DNA from: Fusobacterium sp.
GTDB taxonomy: Bacteria > Fusobacteriota > Fusobacteriia > Fusobacteriales > Fusobacteriaceae
Direction: 5' to 3'
Assembly: GCA_019410665.1 (NCBI GenBank)
Contig: DXSD01000038.1
Coordinates: 1-18,632 of the forward strand
Length of the DNA stretch: 18,632 nt
Position 1 is the first letter of the stretch, and every line of letters begins with the position of its first letter. The position numbers and the translations under genes were made by a program. The notes under the pieces were generated by a model. It ran no database searches and was not told the origin of the DNA. It was given only the letters and a program-made list of their open reading frames with translations. Shown one piece after another: positions 7,366 to 16,344 of the stretch.

Positions 7366-8448
7366 TTGAATATATTATATTTAACAGGAAATTTAGGAAT
7401 TGGAGGAACTGAACTATATGCTTTAGATTATGCAAAATCAATGAGAAGTATTGGTCATACAGTGTTATGGGCTAGTATAAAAACTGGACCAATGAAGGAG
7501 ATTATAGCTAAAGAAGGGATACCTCTTCTTCATTGCTCTTTTGAATATCGGTTACCTTGGAGTTTTCTTAGAGCAATATGGCAATTAAGGAAGTATTGTA
7601 AAATATATAATATAGATGTTATTCATGCAATTGATGCTTATACTGCATTAGTGGTCGTTTGTGCTTTTAAAAATATTAAAAAACGACCTAAATTAATTTG
7701 GTCTAGTGTTGGTATTGGCTCTAAGTCATATACCCTAATGAAAAAAATATGTGAGAAGGATCTCAATATTATTATTACAGTATCCCAATTTATCAGAAAT
7801 CGTATGATTGAAGAGGGGTTTGAGCCCCAAAAATTAATTCCATATTCTCAAAGTAGAGAAATGAAAGATTCTATTGTAGATAAGGATGTTTTAAGAAAGG
7901 AATTTGGAATTAAAGAAGGAGATATCGTTATAGGAACAATGGGTAGACTTGCGTATATGAAGGGAAATCGTACAGTAATATTAGCAATAAAACCTTTAAT
8001 AGAAAAGAAAAAAAATATAAAACTTTTAGTTGTTGGTGATGGACCGGATAGAAGTGAATTAGAAAAATTATCACAAGAATTAGAGATTCAAAATAATGTA
8101 ATTTTTACAGGATTTCGGACAGATATAGAAAATATGTATGCTATCTTTGATATAGTAGCATTTCCTACATATTATGAAGCTTTAGGATATATTCCGTTTG
8201 AAGCTATGTATTATGAAAAGCCAATTGTAGCAAGTTATACTGGAGGAATTCCAGAAGTAATTATTGATGGATATAATGGAATTTTAGTTCCTCCTGCCAT
8301 AGAAGAAGAATGGACAAAAGCTTTTATATCTGTTATTGAAGATAAAGAATTATATGAAAAATTGAAAGTGAATGGAAAAAAATATTACAACCTTTATTTA
8401 AAAAGAGATAAAACATATAAAAAATTAGAAAGTATTTATTTAGGATAA
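7366..8448 (+). CDS. GT4-family glycosyltransferase (retaining, EX7E intact)
   Basis: A GT-B retaining enzyme of 360 residues with all expected landmarks. NLGIGGTELYA (9-19) is the N-terminal glycine-rich loop. GRLAYMKG (193-200) is the start of the C-terminal domain and LVVGDGPDRSELEKL (221-235) the donor-side strand. EALGYIPFE (271-279) is the EX7E pair Glu271/Glu279, followed by KPIVASYTGGIPEVI. It belongs to the group annotated as capsule or O-antigen GT4 and is soluble or peripheral. The start is TTG, fixed by a good upstream ribosome site and an in-frame stop just before it. It lies between an acyltransferase and a GT2 gene with about 20-bp gaps on either side, consistent with one operon. 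Donor sugar is unknown. Confidence 0.92.
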   Translation: MNILYLTGNLGIGGTELYALDYAKSMRSIGHTVLWASIKTGPMKEIIAKEGIPLLHCSFEYRLPWSFLRAIWQLRKYCKIYNIDVIHAIDAYTALVVVCAFKNIKKRPKLIWSSVGIGSKSYTLMKKICEKDLNIIITVSQFIRNRMIEEGFEPQKLIPYSQSREMKDSIVDKDVLRKEFGIKEGDIVIGTMGRLAYMKGNRTVILAIKPLIEKKKNIKLLVVGDGPDRSELEKLSQELEIQNNVIFTGFRTDIENMYAIFDIVAFPTYYEALGYIPFEAMYYEKPIVASYTGGIPEVIIDGYNGILVPPAIEEEWTKAFISVIEDKELYEKLKVNGKKYYNLYLKRDKTYKKLESIYLG

Positions 8449-8452
8449 AGAT

Positions 8453-8460
8453 AAAGGAGG
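8453..8460 (+). promoter_or_regulatory. Strong ribosome binding site supporting a TTG start
   Basis: AAAGGAGG ends 10 nt before the TTG at 8471. The next in-frame ATG (codon 10) would delete the conserved first strand LIST of this glycosyltransferase family, so TTG is preferred. Confidence 0.65.
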
Positions 8461-8470
8461 AAAAGAAATT

Positions 8471-9289
8471 TTGAAAGTAGAACATTTGATTTCTACAATG
8501 TATCAGAAAACATTAGGATTTACAGATGAAATGGGGTGCGAAACAGATATTTTATTAGTAAATCAAGCAAATGAAGAATTTATATGTGAAGAAAGCAATA
8601 ATGGGATAACTCGAAGGATGATTTCAGTTTTAGATAGAGGGTTATCGAATAGTAGGAATATGTTAATTAAAAATGCTAAAGGAGATATTGGAGTTCTTGG
8701 AGATGATGATTTAATATATATAGATGGTTATTTAGATATTATTAAAAATGCATATAAAAAACATCCAGAAGCAGATATTATTGCCTTTTCATTTACTCAA
8801 AGTCTAGATAAGAATACAAGAAGACAATTTAAAAAAGAGAGAAAACTAAATATATTTACAATAAGTAAAATTTCTTCTGTTGAAATTACATTTAAAGTTA
8901 AATCTATCCGTGAAAAAAGACTAAAATATTCAACACTTTTAGGATTAGGAGCTCCATTTGGAGCATGTGAAGAAAATGCATTTTTAGCAGATGCGTTGAG
9001 AGCTGGGTTAAAAATATGGTATGTTCCTGCAACAATATGTTATTTAAAACCTGATCCAATAGAAAAAATAAAATGGAAAAATGGTTTTGATAAAGAATAT
9101 TTTATAAAAAGAGGAGCATGTTTTTATAGAATTTATAAGAGAAAATTCATTTTTTTTACAGTTGCTTTTTTATGTCTTAAAAAGTTTACTCTATTTAGAA
9201 ATATAAATTTTTTCAAAGCTCTTTATTGGATGATATGTGGAAGGAGAGAATATATACATCTAGCTAAAAGTATAAAAAATAATATTTAA
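8471..9289 (+). CDS. GT2-like glycosyltransferase, small GDDD subtype
   Basis: A 272-residue GT-A protein of the capsule-locus subtype that opens with a VxxLISTM strand (here VEHLISTM, 3-10) instead of the usual VPxYN. It then carries DRGLSNSRNMLIKNA (55-69) and a DxD-type GDDD (77-80). ILLVNQANEE (27-36) replaces the common DDGS segment, as in relatives. GACEENAFLADALRAGLKIWYVP in the second half includes acidic residues expected near the acceptor site. The C-terminal stretch (about 225-250) is hydrophobic and basic and could rest on the membrane. A TTG start follows AAAGGAGG. I am confident of the general GT2-like assignment from the RGLSxSRN and DDD blocks; the sugar transferred is unknown. 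Confidence 0.82.
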   Translation: MKVEHLISTMYQKTLGFTDEMGCETDILLVNQANEEFICEESNNGITRRMISVLDRGLSNSRNMLIKNAKGDIGVLGDDDLIYIDGYLDIIKNAYKKHPEADIIAFSFTQSLDKNTRRQFKKERKLNIFTISKISSVEITFKVKSIREKRLKYSTLLGLGAPFGACEENAFLADALRAGLKIWYVPATICYLKPDPIEKIKWKNGFDKEYFIKRGACFYRIYKRKFIFFTVAFLCLKKFTLFRNINFFKALYWMICGRREYIHLAKSIKNNI

Positions 9290-9319
9290 TAATACTAGTG
9301 AAAGGATTAATCTAGAGAA

Positions 9320-10489
9320 ATGAAATCAATTAAAATAATGTTTATTGGAGCACCACTATTAGCATTTTGGATTACATATACATACTCACATAGTATTACC
9401 ATTGCATATGGAGCAACAGAATTATTGATATTTGCAATATGTTTATTTTATATCATTAAAAATTTAGTACTAATGGAACGTAAGATAATGTTTGTTTTTA
9501 TTCTATTTATGTATTTATCTTTTGGAACAGGAATAGTTAGTATGAATATAAAGAGTGTAGTATTGCTGAGCATTTCAATTATTCTTCCTTTTGCAATAGC
9601 AGTGATGAAGATATCTTTTAAAGAAGAACAAAAAGGAGCGGTTTTAGCTTTAGTCACAGGGGTATCTCTTCTAATAGCTCAAGAGTATTTTGGAATAATG
9701 GGTATTATTAGCTCTATGGGAGGAGGAATAAATTCAAATACATATGGTTTTTTATGTTTTATGATTGCATCTCTAGGAATTTGTGCATTTAGAAATGAAA
9801 GAGTCTTTTGGAAAAAAATAGTTATTGGAATATTAATTGCCTATGGTTGTTATTTTGGAATGATGACAGGGACTCGTAATGTTATTATTGTTACATTTAT
9901 ATGTTCGATATTAACTTTTTTGCCAGAGAAAGTATATAGGAATAAAATTATTTATAGAGGTATTTATATTATAGTATTACTATATATTTCATTTGCTGGA
10001 GATTTTATTACCAAGATATTTGAGAATAGTCAAATAGCATATTTTATTACTTCTTTAACTGAAGATTTTTCAAATAAATCTTGGGGTATGGAATCAAGGG
10101 CAGGTTATTTATATTTAGTTAGAGAGAGCTTTGAACAATATAATATATTTTGTAAAATATTTGGAATAGGTGGAAAAGCAGTTCATGCTCATAATTTATT
10201 TAATCAACTATTGCTTACATATGGTTATTTAGGAGTTTTTTTACTTGGAATAATATATATATATATTTTTGAAAAAGCATATATTTTGATTCGATATAAA
10301 AAAGATAGATTTGTTACAGGGCTTTTCATCGCATTGTTGGGATTATTTTTGTTAAATGGAGCAGATGTTTTTATTGCTGGAGCTGAAACTTGTAGTATTA
10401 TTCCACAATTTATGATGGGAATTATAATGTGTAAGTATAGATATTATATAAAAAGTAAAGTAAAAAATAGGAGGAGATTATGTATTTGA
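9320..10489 (+). CDS. O-antigen/capsule polymerase (Wzy-like membrane protein)
   Basis: A highly hydrophobic 389-residue protein, about ten to eleven membrane segments by eye, predicted to join lipid-linked repeat units at the outer face of the membrane. A large loop (about residues 227-290) lies between late helices, as in Wzy and WaaL proteins. It contains SWGMESRAGYLYLVRES (254-270) with conserved Arg and ends in HAHNLFNQLLLTYGYLG (289-305), the HxHN-x-(L/F)-GxxG pattern of the family. GTRN (184-187) supplies the other arginine commonly needed. Wzy proteins diverge strongly, so the call rests on topology and these blocks plus its location among glycosyltransferases with a flippase in the same locus. 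An O-antigen ligase is the alternative. Its last 10 bp overlap the next gene. Confidence 0.82.
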   Translation: MKSIKIMFIGAPLLAFWITYTYSHSITIAYGATELLIFAICLFYIIKNLVLMERKIMFVFILFMYLSFGTGIVSMNIKSVVLLSISIILPFAIAVMKISFKEEQKGAVLALVTGVSLLIAQEYFGIMGIISSMGGGINSNTYGFLCFMIASLGICAFRNERVFWKKIVIGILIAYGCYFGMMTGTRNVIIVTFICSILTFLPEKVYRNKIIYRGIYIIVLLYISFAGDFITKIFENSQIAYFITSLTEDFSNKSWGMESRAGYLYLVRESFEQYNIFCKIFGIGGKAVHAHNLFNQLLLTYGYLGVFLLGIIYIYIFEKAYILIRYKKDRFVTGLFIALLGLFLLNGADVFIAGAETCSIIPQFMMGIIMCKYRYYIKSKVKNRRRLCI

Positions 10490-11361
10490 GTATAATTACT
10501 CCCACATATAATCGTGAATATATGTTATATAGATTATATGAATCTTTAAAGGTACAAACATGTAAAGATTTTGAATGGATAGTAGTTGATGATGGGTCAT
10601 CTGACAAAACAAGAGATTTAATTTATAATTTTCAAAAGGAAAATATTATAAAAATTAATTATATTTATAAAGAAAATGGTGGAAAGCCTTCTGCACATAA
10701 TGAAGGAGTATTAGCTGCTAAAGGAGAGTTGACAATCTGTGTAGACTCAGATGATGCATTATCTATAGATGCGGTAGAAATAACAAAAAAAATTTGGAAT
10801 CAGCAGAAGAATAAAGATATCATTGGAATTTTAGCTAAACGGGGAGATTTCATAAATCATGTTCAGATTTGTGGTAATTGGCCTAGTAGTTTAAAAGAAT
10901 GTAAAATGATAGAGTTACAAGAGAAATATAAATTTTATGGAGATACAGCATTATTTTTTAAAACAACATTACTTCAGAAAAATTTATTTAAAATATTTAA
11001 AGATGAGAAGTTTATTCCAGAAGATAGTTTATATGTAAAATTAGATAATTATGGGAAGATGTTATTATTGGATGCAGTATTGTATTATTGTGAGTATTTA
11101 CCAGATGGGTTAACAGCTAAGTATAAAAAACTCTTATTAGAAAACCCAATGGGAACATCATACTGTTATTATTTAAGAATGAAGCAAAGCCATAATTTAT
11201 ATTATAGATTGAAAAATGCTATTATTTCAGAGGCTTATTTATCAATTTCTAATTGTAAATGCGAATATGAAAAGTATGATGAAGGAATACTTTTATTTGT
11301 AGCAAAATTAATTTCACCAGTATATATAAATATAAAAAAATTAAGAAGTGAAATTAAATAA
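10480..11361 (+). CDS. GT2-family glycosyltransferase
   Basis: A GT-A inverting enzyme of 293 residues. YLSIITPTYNREYML (2-16) begins the catalytic domain, then VVDDGSSD (35-42), KENGGKPSAHNEGV (64-77) and DSDDALS (89-95) provide nucleotide and metal contacts. FIPEDSLYVKLDNYGKM (about 180-196) holds the acidic base region. The GGKPSAHN variant resembles a group of capsule GT2 enzymes that differs from the GGPSKARN type encoded at 5295-6344, so the two are not recent duplicates. The ATG is preceded by GGAGGAG and lies 10 bp inside the end of the polymerase gene, so translation is probably coupled. No membrane helix is evident. Specificity is unknown. Confidence 0.9.
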   Translation: MYLSIITPTYNREYMLYRLYESLKVQTCKDFEWIVVDDGSSDKTRDLIYNFQKENIIKINYIYKENGGKPSAHNEGVLAAKGELTICVDSDDALSIDAVEITKKIWNQQKNKDIIGILAKRGDFINHVQICGNWPSSLKECKMIELQEKYKFYGDTALFFKTTLLQKNLFKIFKDEKFIPEDSLYVKLDNYGKMLLLDAVLYYCEYLPDGLTAKYKKLLLENPMGTSYCYYLRMKQSHNLYYRLKNAIISEAYLSISNCKCEYEKYDEGILLFVAKLISPVYINIKKLRSEIK

Positions 11362-11412
11362 TATTATAATTAGAATGTAGAATTTTCTTAAAGAAAGGGG
11401 ATTTTTTATTAC

Positions 11413-12759
11413 ATGAATAAAGGGAAAAAAATACTCATAGTTACATATTATTATAAACATAAAAATGCAATGGCTTCAGTAAGAGCTATTAAATTAGCAA
11501 AATATTTCTCTAAGGCAGGATATGATGTTACAGTATTGACTTCAAATCAGAAAGATACATGGACACAAAATTATATAGAACCGAGTGCAGATCCTAATAT
11601 AAAAGAGATCTATGCACCTGAAATAAAACGTTGGACTAAAATAAAGAATTATTTGGATAAAAGAAAAAAGAGAGGGTTAGAAAAAAAAGCTTCAAATAAT
11701 TCAAATTTTAAATTAAAAAATACTCAAGAAAAAGTATCCAATAATTCTCTTAAAGTGAGATTAAAAAGATATTTGAGTTGGCAATTCTATTTTAATATTG
11801 CAAAACAAGAAGATATATGTATGTTCAAGGGTTTAAAAATAGCTTTTAAATCTCATATTGAAAAAGAATATGATGTAGTAATTGCAACTTATCCTACTTA
11901 TGGAGCTTTTTTAATGGGGATGTGGTTAAAAAGAAAAGGGTATTGTAAGCAATTAATTGCAGATTTTAGAGATCCTCTTTATAATCCTGGATTTAGAGAT
12001 AGAAAGGAAGAAGCTAATTATGATTTAAAATGTTTGCGTTATATTTTAAAGAGAGCTGATCAAGTTGTTTGTGTTTCTAAAGGTATTGCAGATGGAATAA
12101 AGAATGAAATATTTGATTATATAAAGCCTATACATATTATTACAAATGGATATGATTTAGATGATGTTTTATCAAATAATTGTGATATAAATTTTGAAAA
12201 GGATAAAATTAATTTTGTCTATACTGGAACATTATATCATGGTAAAAGATGTGTGGATATGTTAGCTAGTGTTTTAAAAGAATTAATTCAAGAAGGTAAG
12301 ATTAAAAGAAATTCATTTAAATTTCAATATGCAGGACCAGATTTTTCTGAATTAATTAATCAATTACATGAGTATGGATTAGAAGATACAGCTATTAATA
12401 ATGGGTTTGTCTCACGTGAAAAAGCTATAGCAATGCAAAAATCAGCAGATGCATTATTATTACTTACATGGAATGAGCAGATGTATCAAGGTGTTGTACC
12501 AGGAAAATTATTTGAATATATGTCTATTAAAGAAGCTCCTATAATAGCATTAATTACAGGAGATGTTATTAATAGTGAAGTGGCTACTATAATACGAAAT
12601 ACAGATACAGGATGTGTTTGTGAGCAAGCATCTAAAAAAGATAGAGAACTTTTAAAGAAGTATATAAATGATTTATTTGAACATAAAATATTATGGAATG
12701 GAGATGTAAAACAGTTTGATTATGAAGTAATTAGTCAAAAATATTTATCAATTATGTAA
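11413..12759 (+). CDS. GT4-family glycosyltransferase with a Lys/Asn-rich insertion
   Basis: A 448-residue GT-B enzyme, longer than its two GT4 neighbours. The N-terminal domain starts with KILIVTYYYKHKNAMASVRA (6-25). A strongly basic, low-complexity stretch (about 73-118, rich in K, R, N and S) interrupts it and accounts for most of the extra length. ADFRDP (183-188) and ADQVVCVSKG (215-224) mark the domain junction. FVYTGTLYHGKR (268-279) and VVPGKLFEYMSIKEAPII (361-378) lie in the nucleotide-binding domain, with Glu369 as the expected ribose contact. This resembles the ADFRDPW group of capsular GT4 proteins. A weak spacing (about 12 nt) separates the AAAGGGG-like site from ATG. It may add one of the later sugars; the donor cannot be inferred. 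Confidence 0.85.
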   Translation: MNKGKKILIVTYYYKHKNAMASVRAIKLAKYFSKAGYDVTVLTSNQKDTWTQNYIEPSADPNIKEIYAPEIKRWTKIKNYLDKRKKRGLEKKASNNSNFKLKNTQEKVSNNSLKVRLKRYLSWQFYFNIAKQEDICMFKGLKIAFKSHIEKEYDVVIATYPTYGAFLMGMWLKRKGYCKQLIADFRDPLYNPGFRDRKEEANYDLKCLRYILKRADQVVCVSKGIADGIKNEIFDYIKPIHIITNGYDLDDVLSNNCDINFEKDKINFVYTGTLYHGKRCVDMLASVLKELIQEGKIKRNSFKFQYAGPDFSELINQLHEYGLEDTAINNGFVSREKAIAMQKSADALLLLTWNEQMYQGVVPGKLFEYMSIKEAPIIALITGDVINSEVATIIRNTDTGCVCEQASKKDRELLKKYINDLFEHKILWNGDVKQFDYEVISQKYLSIM

Positions 12760-12773
12760 AGGAAGTAGAGAGG

Positions 12774-13559
12774 ATGATACCTAAAAAAATACATTATTGT
12801 TGGTTTGGACGAGGGAAAAAACCATTGCTTGCAGAGAAATGTATACAAAGCTGGAAAAGATATTGTCCAGATTATGAGATTATAGAATGGAATGAAGATA
12901 ATTTTGATATCAATAGTAATCAGTATGTAAAAGAAGCTTATAATAATAAAAAATATGCTTTTGTAACAGATTTTGTTCGTTTATTAGTAACTTATACATA
13001 TGGTGGTATTTATATGGATACTGATATCGAACTTTTAAAACCTTTAGATGAGTATTTAAATCATGAAGCTGTATCTGGATTTGAAAATGAGTCTCAACTT
13101 CAGACAGGACTTATGGCTTGTCGTAAAGAGTTCCCATTATTCAAGGAGTTATTACAATTTTATGATAATATACATTTTATAAATGATGATGGTTCATTGA
13201 ATTTGACAACTAATGTAGAAACAATTACAAATATTATGAAGAGTCATGGATTTATTCCTAACGGGAAATACCAAGAAATAGAAGGACTTGTATTGTATCC
13301 AAAAAATATTTTCTGTCCAGAACATTCTAAGCTAAATGATTTAGATTATATGAAAGATACAGTTGCAATTCATTTCTTTTCAGGTTCTTGGAAATCGGAG
13401 AAGACTCGTAAAAGAGAAGCATCATGGTGGTGGAAGAATATAATAGTTCCAATATCTGTATATTCTCACAAATTAGAAAAAATAGGTGGAAAACCATATA
13501 AACTACTAAAAGAAAATTTATGGAAACGTATTATTCAAGAGAAAAATAATAATAAATAA
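12774..13559 (+). CDS. GT32-like DXD glycosyltransferase (OCH1/capsular synthesis type)
   Basis: A 261-residue glycosyltransferase of the DXD sugar-binding family (GT32, relatives of yeast OCH1 common in capsule loci). The landmarks are in the usual order: IPKKIHYCWFG (2-12) at the very N-terminus, CIQSWKRYCPDYEIIEWNE (23-41), AFVTDFVRLLVTYTYGGIYMDTD (62-84) containing the DXD motif Asp82-Thr-Asp84, and AIHFFSGSW near residue 200, whose conserved His and Trp close the active site. Enzymes of this family are retaining and use UDP-sugars in the characterised bacterial cases; here the sugar is unknown. A basic C-terminus (about 225-261) may contact membrane lipid. ATG follows GAGAGG; the gap to the preceding gene is 14 bp. 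Confidence 0.92.
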   Translation: MIPKKIHYCWFGRGKKPLLAEKCIQSWKRYCPDYEIIEWNEDNFDINSNQYVKEAYNNKKYAFVTDFVRLLVTYTYGGIYMDTDIELLKPLDEYLNHEAVSGFENESQLQTGLMACRKEFPLFKELLQFYDNIHFINDDGSLNLTTNVETITNIMKSHGFIPNGKYQEIEGLVLYPKNIFCPEHSKLNDLDYMKDTVAIHFFSGSWKSEKTRKREASWWWKNIIVPISVYSHKLEKIGGKPYKLLKENLWKRIIQEKNNNK

Positions 13560-13566
13560 TTTAAAA

Positions 13567-13571
13567 AGGAG
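13567..13571 (+). promoter_or_regulatory. Ribosome binding site deciding the wecC start
   Basis: AGGAG ends 3 nt before the ATG at 13575 but 9 nt before the in-frame ATG at 13581. The second spacing is the normal one, so 13581 is the likelier start; the difference is two residues. Confidence 0.55.
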
Positions 13572-13580
13572 AAAATGAGA

Positions 13581-14804
13581 ATGGTTAATGTAATAGGATT
13601 AGGATATATAGGACTTCCAACAGCTTTAATGATGGCATCGCATGGAGTAAAAGTTGTTGGAACAGATTATAATGAAGATTTAGTTGCAACTTTAAATTTG
13701 GGAAAAACAACATTTAAAGAAGAAGGATTAGATGAATTATTTGAAAAAGCAGTACAATCAGGAATAACTTTTAGTACTGAATATCAAATAACTGATACTT
13801 ATATTATTTCAGTTCCTACCCCATATGATATAGAAAGTAAAAAAATTGATGCGAAGTATATTGAGAGTGCAGTAAGTAGCGTACTAAAAATATGTCCTAA
13901 AGGGACTATAATTGTAATAGAATCTACTGTTTCACCTGGAACATTAGATAAATATGTACGTCCACTTATGAAGGAAAAAGGATTTATTATAGGAAAAGAT
14001 ATACATCTTGTTCATGCACCTGAAAGAATTATTCCAGGTAATATGATATATGAGCTTTTAAATAATAATAGAACAATAGGAGCAGATAATAAAGAGATAG
14101 GAGAAAAAATAAAAAAATTATATTCCTCATTCTGTAAGGGAGATATAGTAGTAACAGATATTCGTACAGCTGAAATGACAAAAGTTGTAGAAAATACATT
14201 TCGTGATATAAATATTGCATATGCAAATGAATTAGCAAAAATATGTCGTTCAGATAATATGGATGTCTATGAAATAATAAGAATTGCTAATAAACATCCA
14301 CGTGTAAATATTTTACAGCCAGGGCCAGGAGTTGGAGGTCATTGTATTTCTGTAGATCCATGGTTTTTAGTAGGGGATTATCCAGGATTAGCTAATATTA
14401 TTTTAGCTGCAAGAAAAATTAATGATTCTATGCCTGAATTTGTATTAGAAAGAATTCATGATATTATGAATGAAAATGGAATGACAGATATAAGCAGAGT
14501 AGGACTTTATGGATTGACATATAAAGAAGATGTAGATGATATGCGTGAGTCACCAACACTTCAGATGTTAGAATCAATGAAAAAACATTTATGTGGAAAT
14601 CTTGTAAAAATTTATGATCCATTTATATCAAAAGATGTTGTACCAAATCAGATGCATGATTTAGATGAATTTTTAAAAGCTGTTGATTTAGTTGTATTAT
14701 TAGTTGGACATAGTGAAATTAGAAATAATATGGATAAATTAAAAGGAAAAATTATATTAGATACTAGAAATATCTGTAATATAGAAGGGGTATATAAACT
14801 TTAA
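13581..14804 (+). CDS. wecC: UDP-N-acetyl-D-mannosamine dehydrogenase
   Basis: An NAD-dependent four-electron oxidation of UDP-ManNAc to UDP-ManNAcA in the cytoplasm, providing an acidic sugar to the glycan. Numbered from the chosen start (407 residues), the Rossmann motif is GLGYIG (6-11), then SVPTPYD, IESTVSPGT, HAPERIIPGN, AEMTKVVENTFRDINIAYANELA with Lys201, and PGVGGHCISVDPWF with the catalytic Cys255. The VGGHCxxVDPWF form separates WecC-type enzymes from UDP-GlcNAc dehydrogenases of WbpA type, which usually read LGGHCxPxDP. The C-terminal domain retains GLTYKEDVDDMRESP. The ATG at 13575 is an alternative start. Its partner epimerase (wecB) is not adjacent but lies downstream beyond the flippase gene. 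Confidence 0.93.
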   Translation: MVNVIGLGYIGLPTALMMASHGVKVVGTDYNEDLVATLNLGKTTFKEEGLDELFEKAVQSGITFSTEYQITDTYIISVPTPYDIESKKIDAKYIESAVSSVLKICPKGTIIVIESTVSPGTLDKYVRPLMKEKGFIIGKDIHLVHAPERIIPGNMIYELLNNNRTIGADNKEIGEKIKKLYSSFCKGDIVVTDIRTAEMTKVVENTFRDINIAYANELAKICRSDNMDVYEIIRIANKHPRVNILQPGPGVGGHCISVDPWFLVGDYPGLANIILAARKINDSMPEFVLERIHDIMNENGMTDISRVGLYGLTYKEDVDDMRESPTLQMLESMKKHLCGNLVKIYDPFISKDVVPNQMHDLDEFLKAVDLVVLLVGHSEIRNNMDKLKGKIILDTRNICNIEGVYKL

Positions 14805-14841
14805 AATTTAGAAAATATTATATTTAAAAAAGTAAAAGTAT

Positions 14842-14849
14842 AGGAAGGA
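14842..14849 (+). promoter_or_regulatory. Ribosome binding site supporting a GTG start
   Basis: AGGAAGGA ends 8 nt before the GTG at 14858 and 17 nt before the in-frame ATG at 14867, favouring GTG for the flippase gene. Confidence 0.55.
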
Positions 14850-14857
14850 ATATAAGT

Positions 14858-16321
14858 GTGGATAAAATGTCAGTAGGGAAAAATGCTGCAATATTGACTG
14901 GATCAAAAATTCTTGTTTCAATGCTAGGAGTCATAACAGCTATGCTTTTAGCAAGGTTTAGAACACTTGAAGAATATGGTACATATTCTCAAATTATTAT
15001 GATAGCAGATTTAGTTTCGAGTATATTATTGCTAGGGTTGCCAAATAGTATTAATTATTTTTTAGCTAAAGAAGAAACAATAGAAAAAAGACAGGAGTTT
15101 TTATCAATATATTATACTTTAAGTACAATAATGACAATTATTATAGCAGTATGTCTTTTATTAGCATTACCTATAATTATACGTTATTTTAATAATCCTT
15201 TGATTGAGCAATTAGCTTATATTTTTGTTATTTATCCATGGGCATCTTTAATGATTAATAGTTTATCAAATACATGTATTGTATATGGAAAAGTACAGAA
15301 ACTTCTTTATTTTAATCTAATACAATCTATAATTATTTTGTTGATATTACTGATGGCAAAAGTATTAGGTTTATCATTTCAAGTATATATGTATTTTTAT
15401 ATGATAGCTTTAAGTGGATTTGCTATTATAGGAATTTTATGGGTAAGAAATTTTGTAGGGAAGATTATACCTCAGATAAATTGGAAGATTATTCAAGAAA
15501 TTTTTATATTTTCAATTCCAATTGGATTGGCTTCAGTAGTAGGAACAATAAATATTCAACTAGATAAATTTGTAATTGGTCATTTCTTTTCTATAGAGCA
15601 ATATGCAATTTTTACAAATGCATCAAAAGAATTACCAGTTACTCTAGTTGCAACATCCTTAACAGCAGTATTATTACCCGCTTTAGTAAAATTACTTAAT
15701 AAAGAGGATAAGAGAGAAGCTGTAGAGTTGTGGGGGTATGCAGCAAGTATATCATTTTGTTTTATGGCTCTAATTGTTGGAGGATTTTTAGTTTTTGCTC
15801 CTGATATAATATCTTTATTCTATTCTGAGAAGTATGTAACAACAGAAGGAATAGCTGTTTTTAGAATTTATACATTAATTTTATTATTTAGATCAATTTA
15901 TTGGGGAATTTTTTTAAATGCATTAGGCAAAACAAAATTTATATTGTATGCTTCAATATTAACATTAGTTTTTAATTTTATTGGAAATATTATATTTTAT
16001 TATCTAATGGGATTTATAGGACCAGCAATTTCCAGTTTAATGGTGACAGGTGTTATGAATTTTACCCAATTAGGATTTACAGGGCGAATATTAAAAATAC
16101 CAGTAAAAGAAATACTACCATGGAAGAATTTCATAATAAATATTTTTCAAATAACAATTATGGGGATTATTTTTTTAATAGTAAAATATATAATATTTCC
16201 ATGTAACAATCGTAGTATTTCTATTATTATATCAATTAGTATGGGAGTTATTTGGACAATAATATATGGATTCATTAATTTTAAGATATTGAAAAGATGT
16301 TGGCAAAAATTAAATAATTAG
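14858..16321 (+). CDS. Wzx-like polysaccharide flippase (MOP superfamily)
   Basis: A 487-residue integral membrane protein with roughly fourteen hydrophobic segments by eye, predicted to flip the undecaprenyl-linked repeat unit to the outer face of the cytoplasmic membrane. The N-terminus NAAILTGSKILVSMLGV and the following ARFRTLEEYGTYSQ (about 30-43) are typical of the Wzx/RfbX family. So is the internal LDKFVIGHFFSIEQYAIFTNA segment (about 235-255), which is the start of the second pseudo-repeat. Charged residues scattered inside helices are expected for lipid-linked anionic cargo. It begins with GTG 53 bp after wecC. It is the last gene before the largest non-coding gap, so it may end the main operon. 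Together with the Wzy-like protein it places the locus in the Wzx/Wzy pathway. Confidence 0.92.
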   Translation: MDKMSVGKNAAILTGSKILVSMLGVITAMLLARFRTLEEYGTYSQIIMIADLVSSILLLGLPNSINYFLAKEETIEKRQEFLSIYYTLSTIMTIIIAVCLLLALPIIIRYFNNPLIEQLAYIFVIYPWASLMINSLSNTCIVYGKVQKLLYFNLIQSIIILLILLMAKVLGLSFQVYMYFYMIALSGFAIIGILWVRNFVGKIIPQINWKIIQEIFIFSIPIGLASVVGTINIQLDKFVIGHFFSIEQYAIFTNASKELPVTLVATSLTAVLLPALVKLLNKEDKREAVELWGYAASISFCFMALIVGGFLVFAPDIISLFYSEKYVTTEGIAVFRIYTLILLFRSIYWGIFLNALGKTKFILYASILTLVFNFIGNIIFYYLMGFIGPAISSLMVTGVMNFTQLGFTGRILKIPVKEILPWKNFIINIFQITIMGIIFLIVKYIIFPCNNRSISIIISISMGVIWTIIYGFINFKILKRCWQKLNN

Positions 16322-16344
16322 AATAAAAAAGAATAAAGTAAATA

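Noticed and set aside
11384..11396. TTTCTT-A-AAGAAA palindrome before the GT4 gene at 11413
   Set aside because: A 1-nt centre cannot form a hairpin, and short palindromes like this are expected in AT-rich DNA next to a purine-rich ribosome site.
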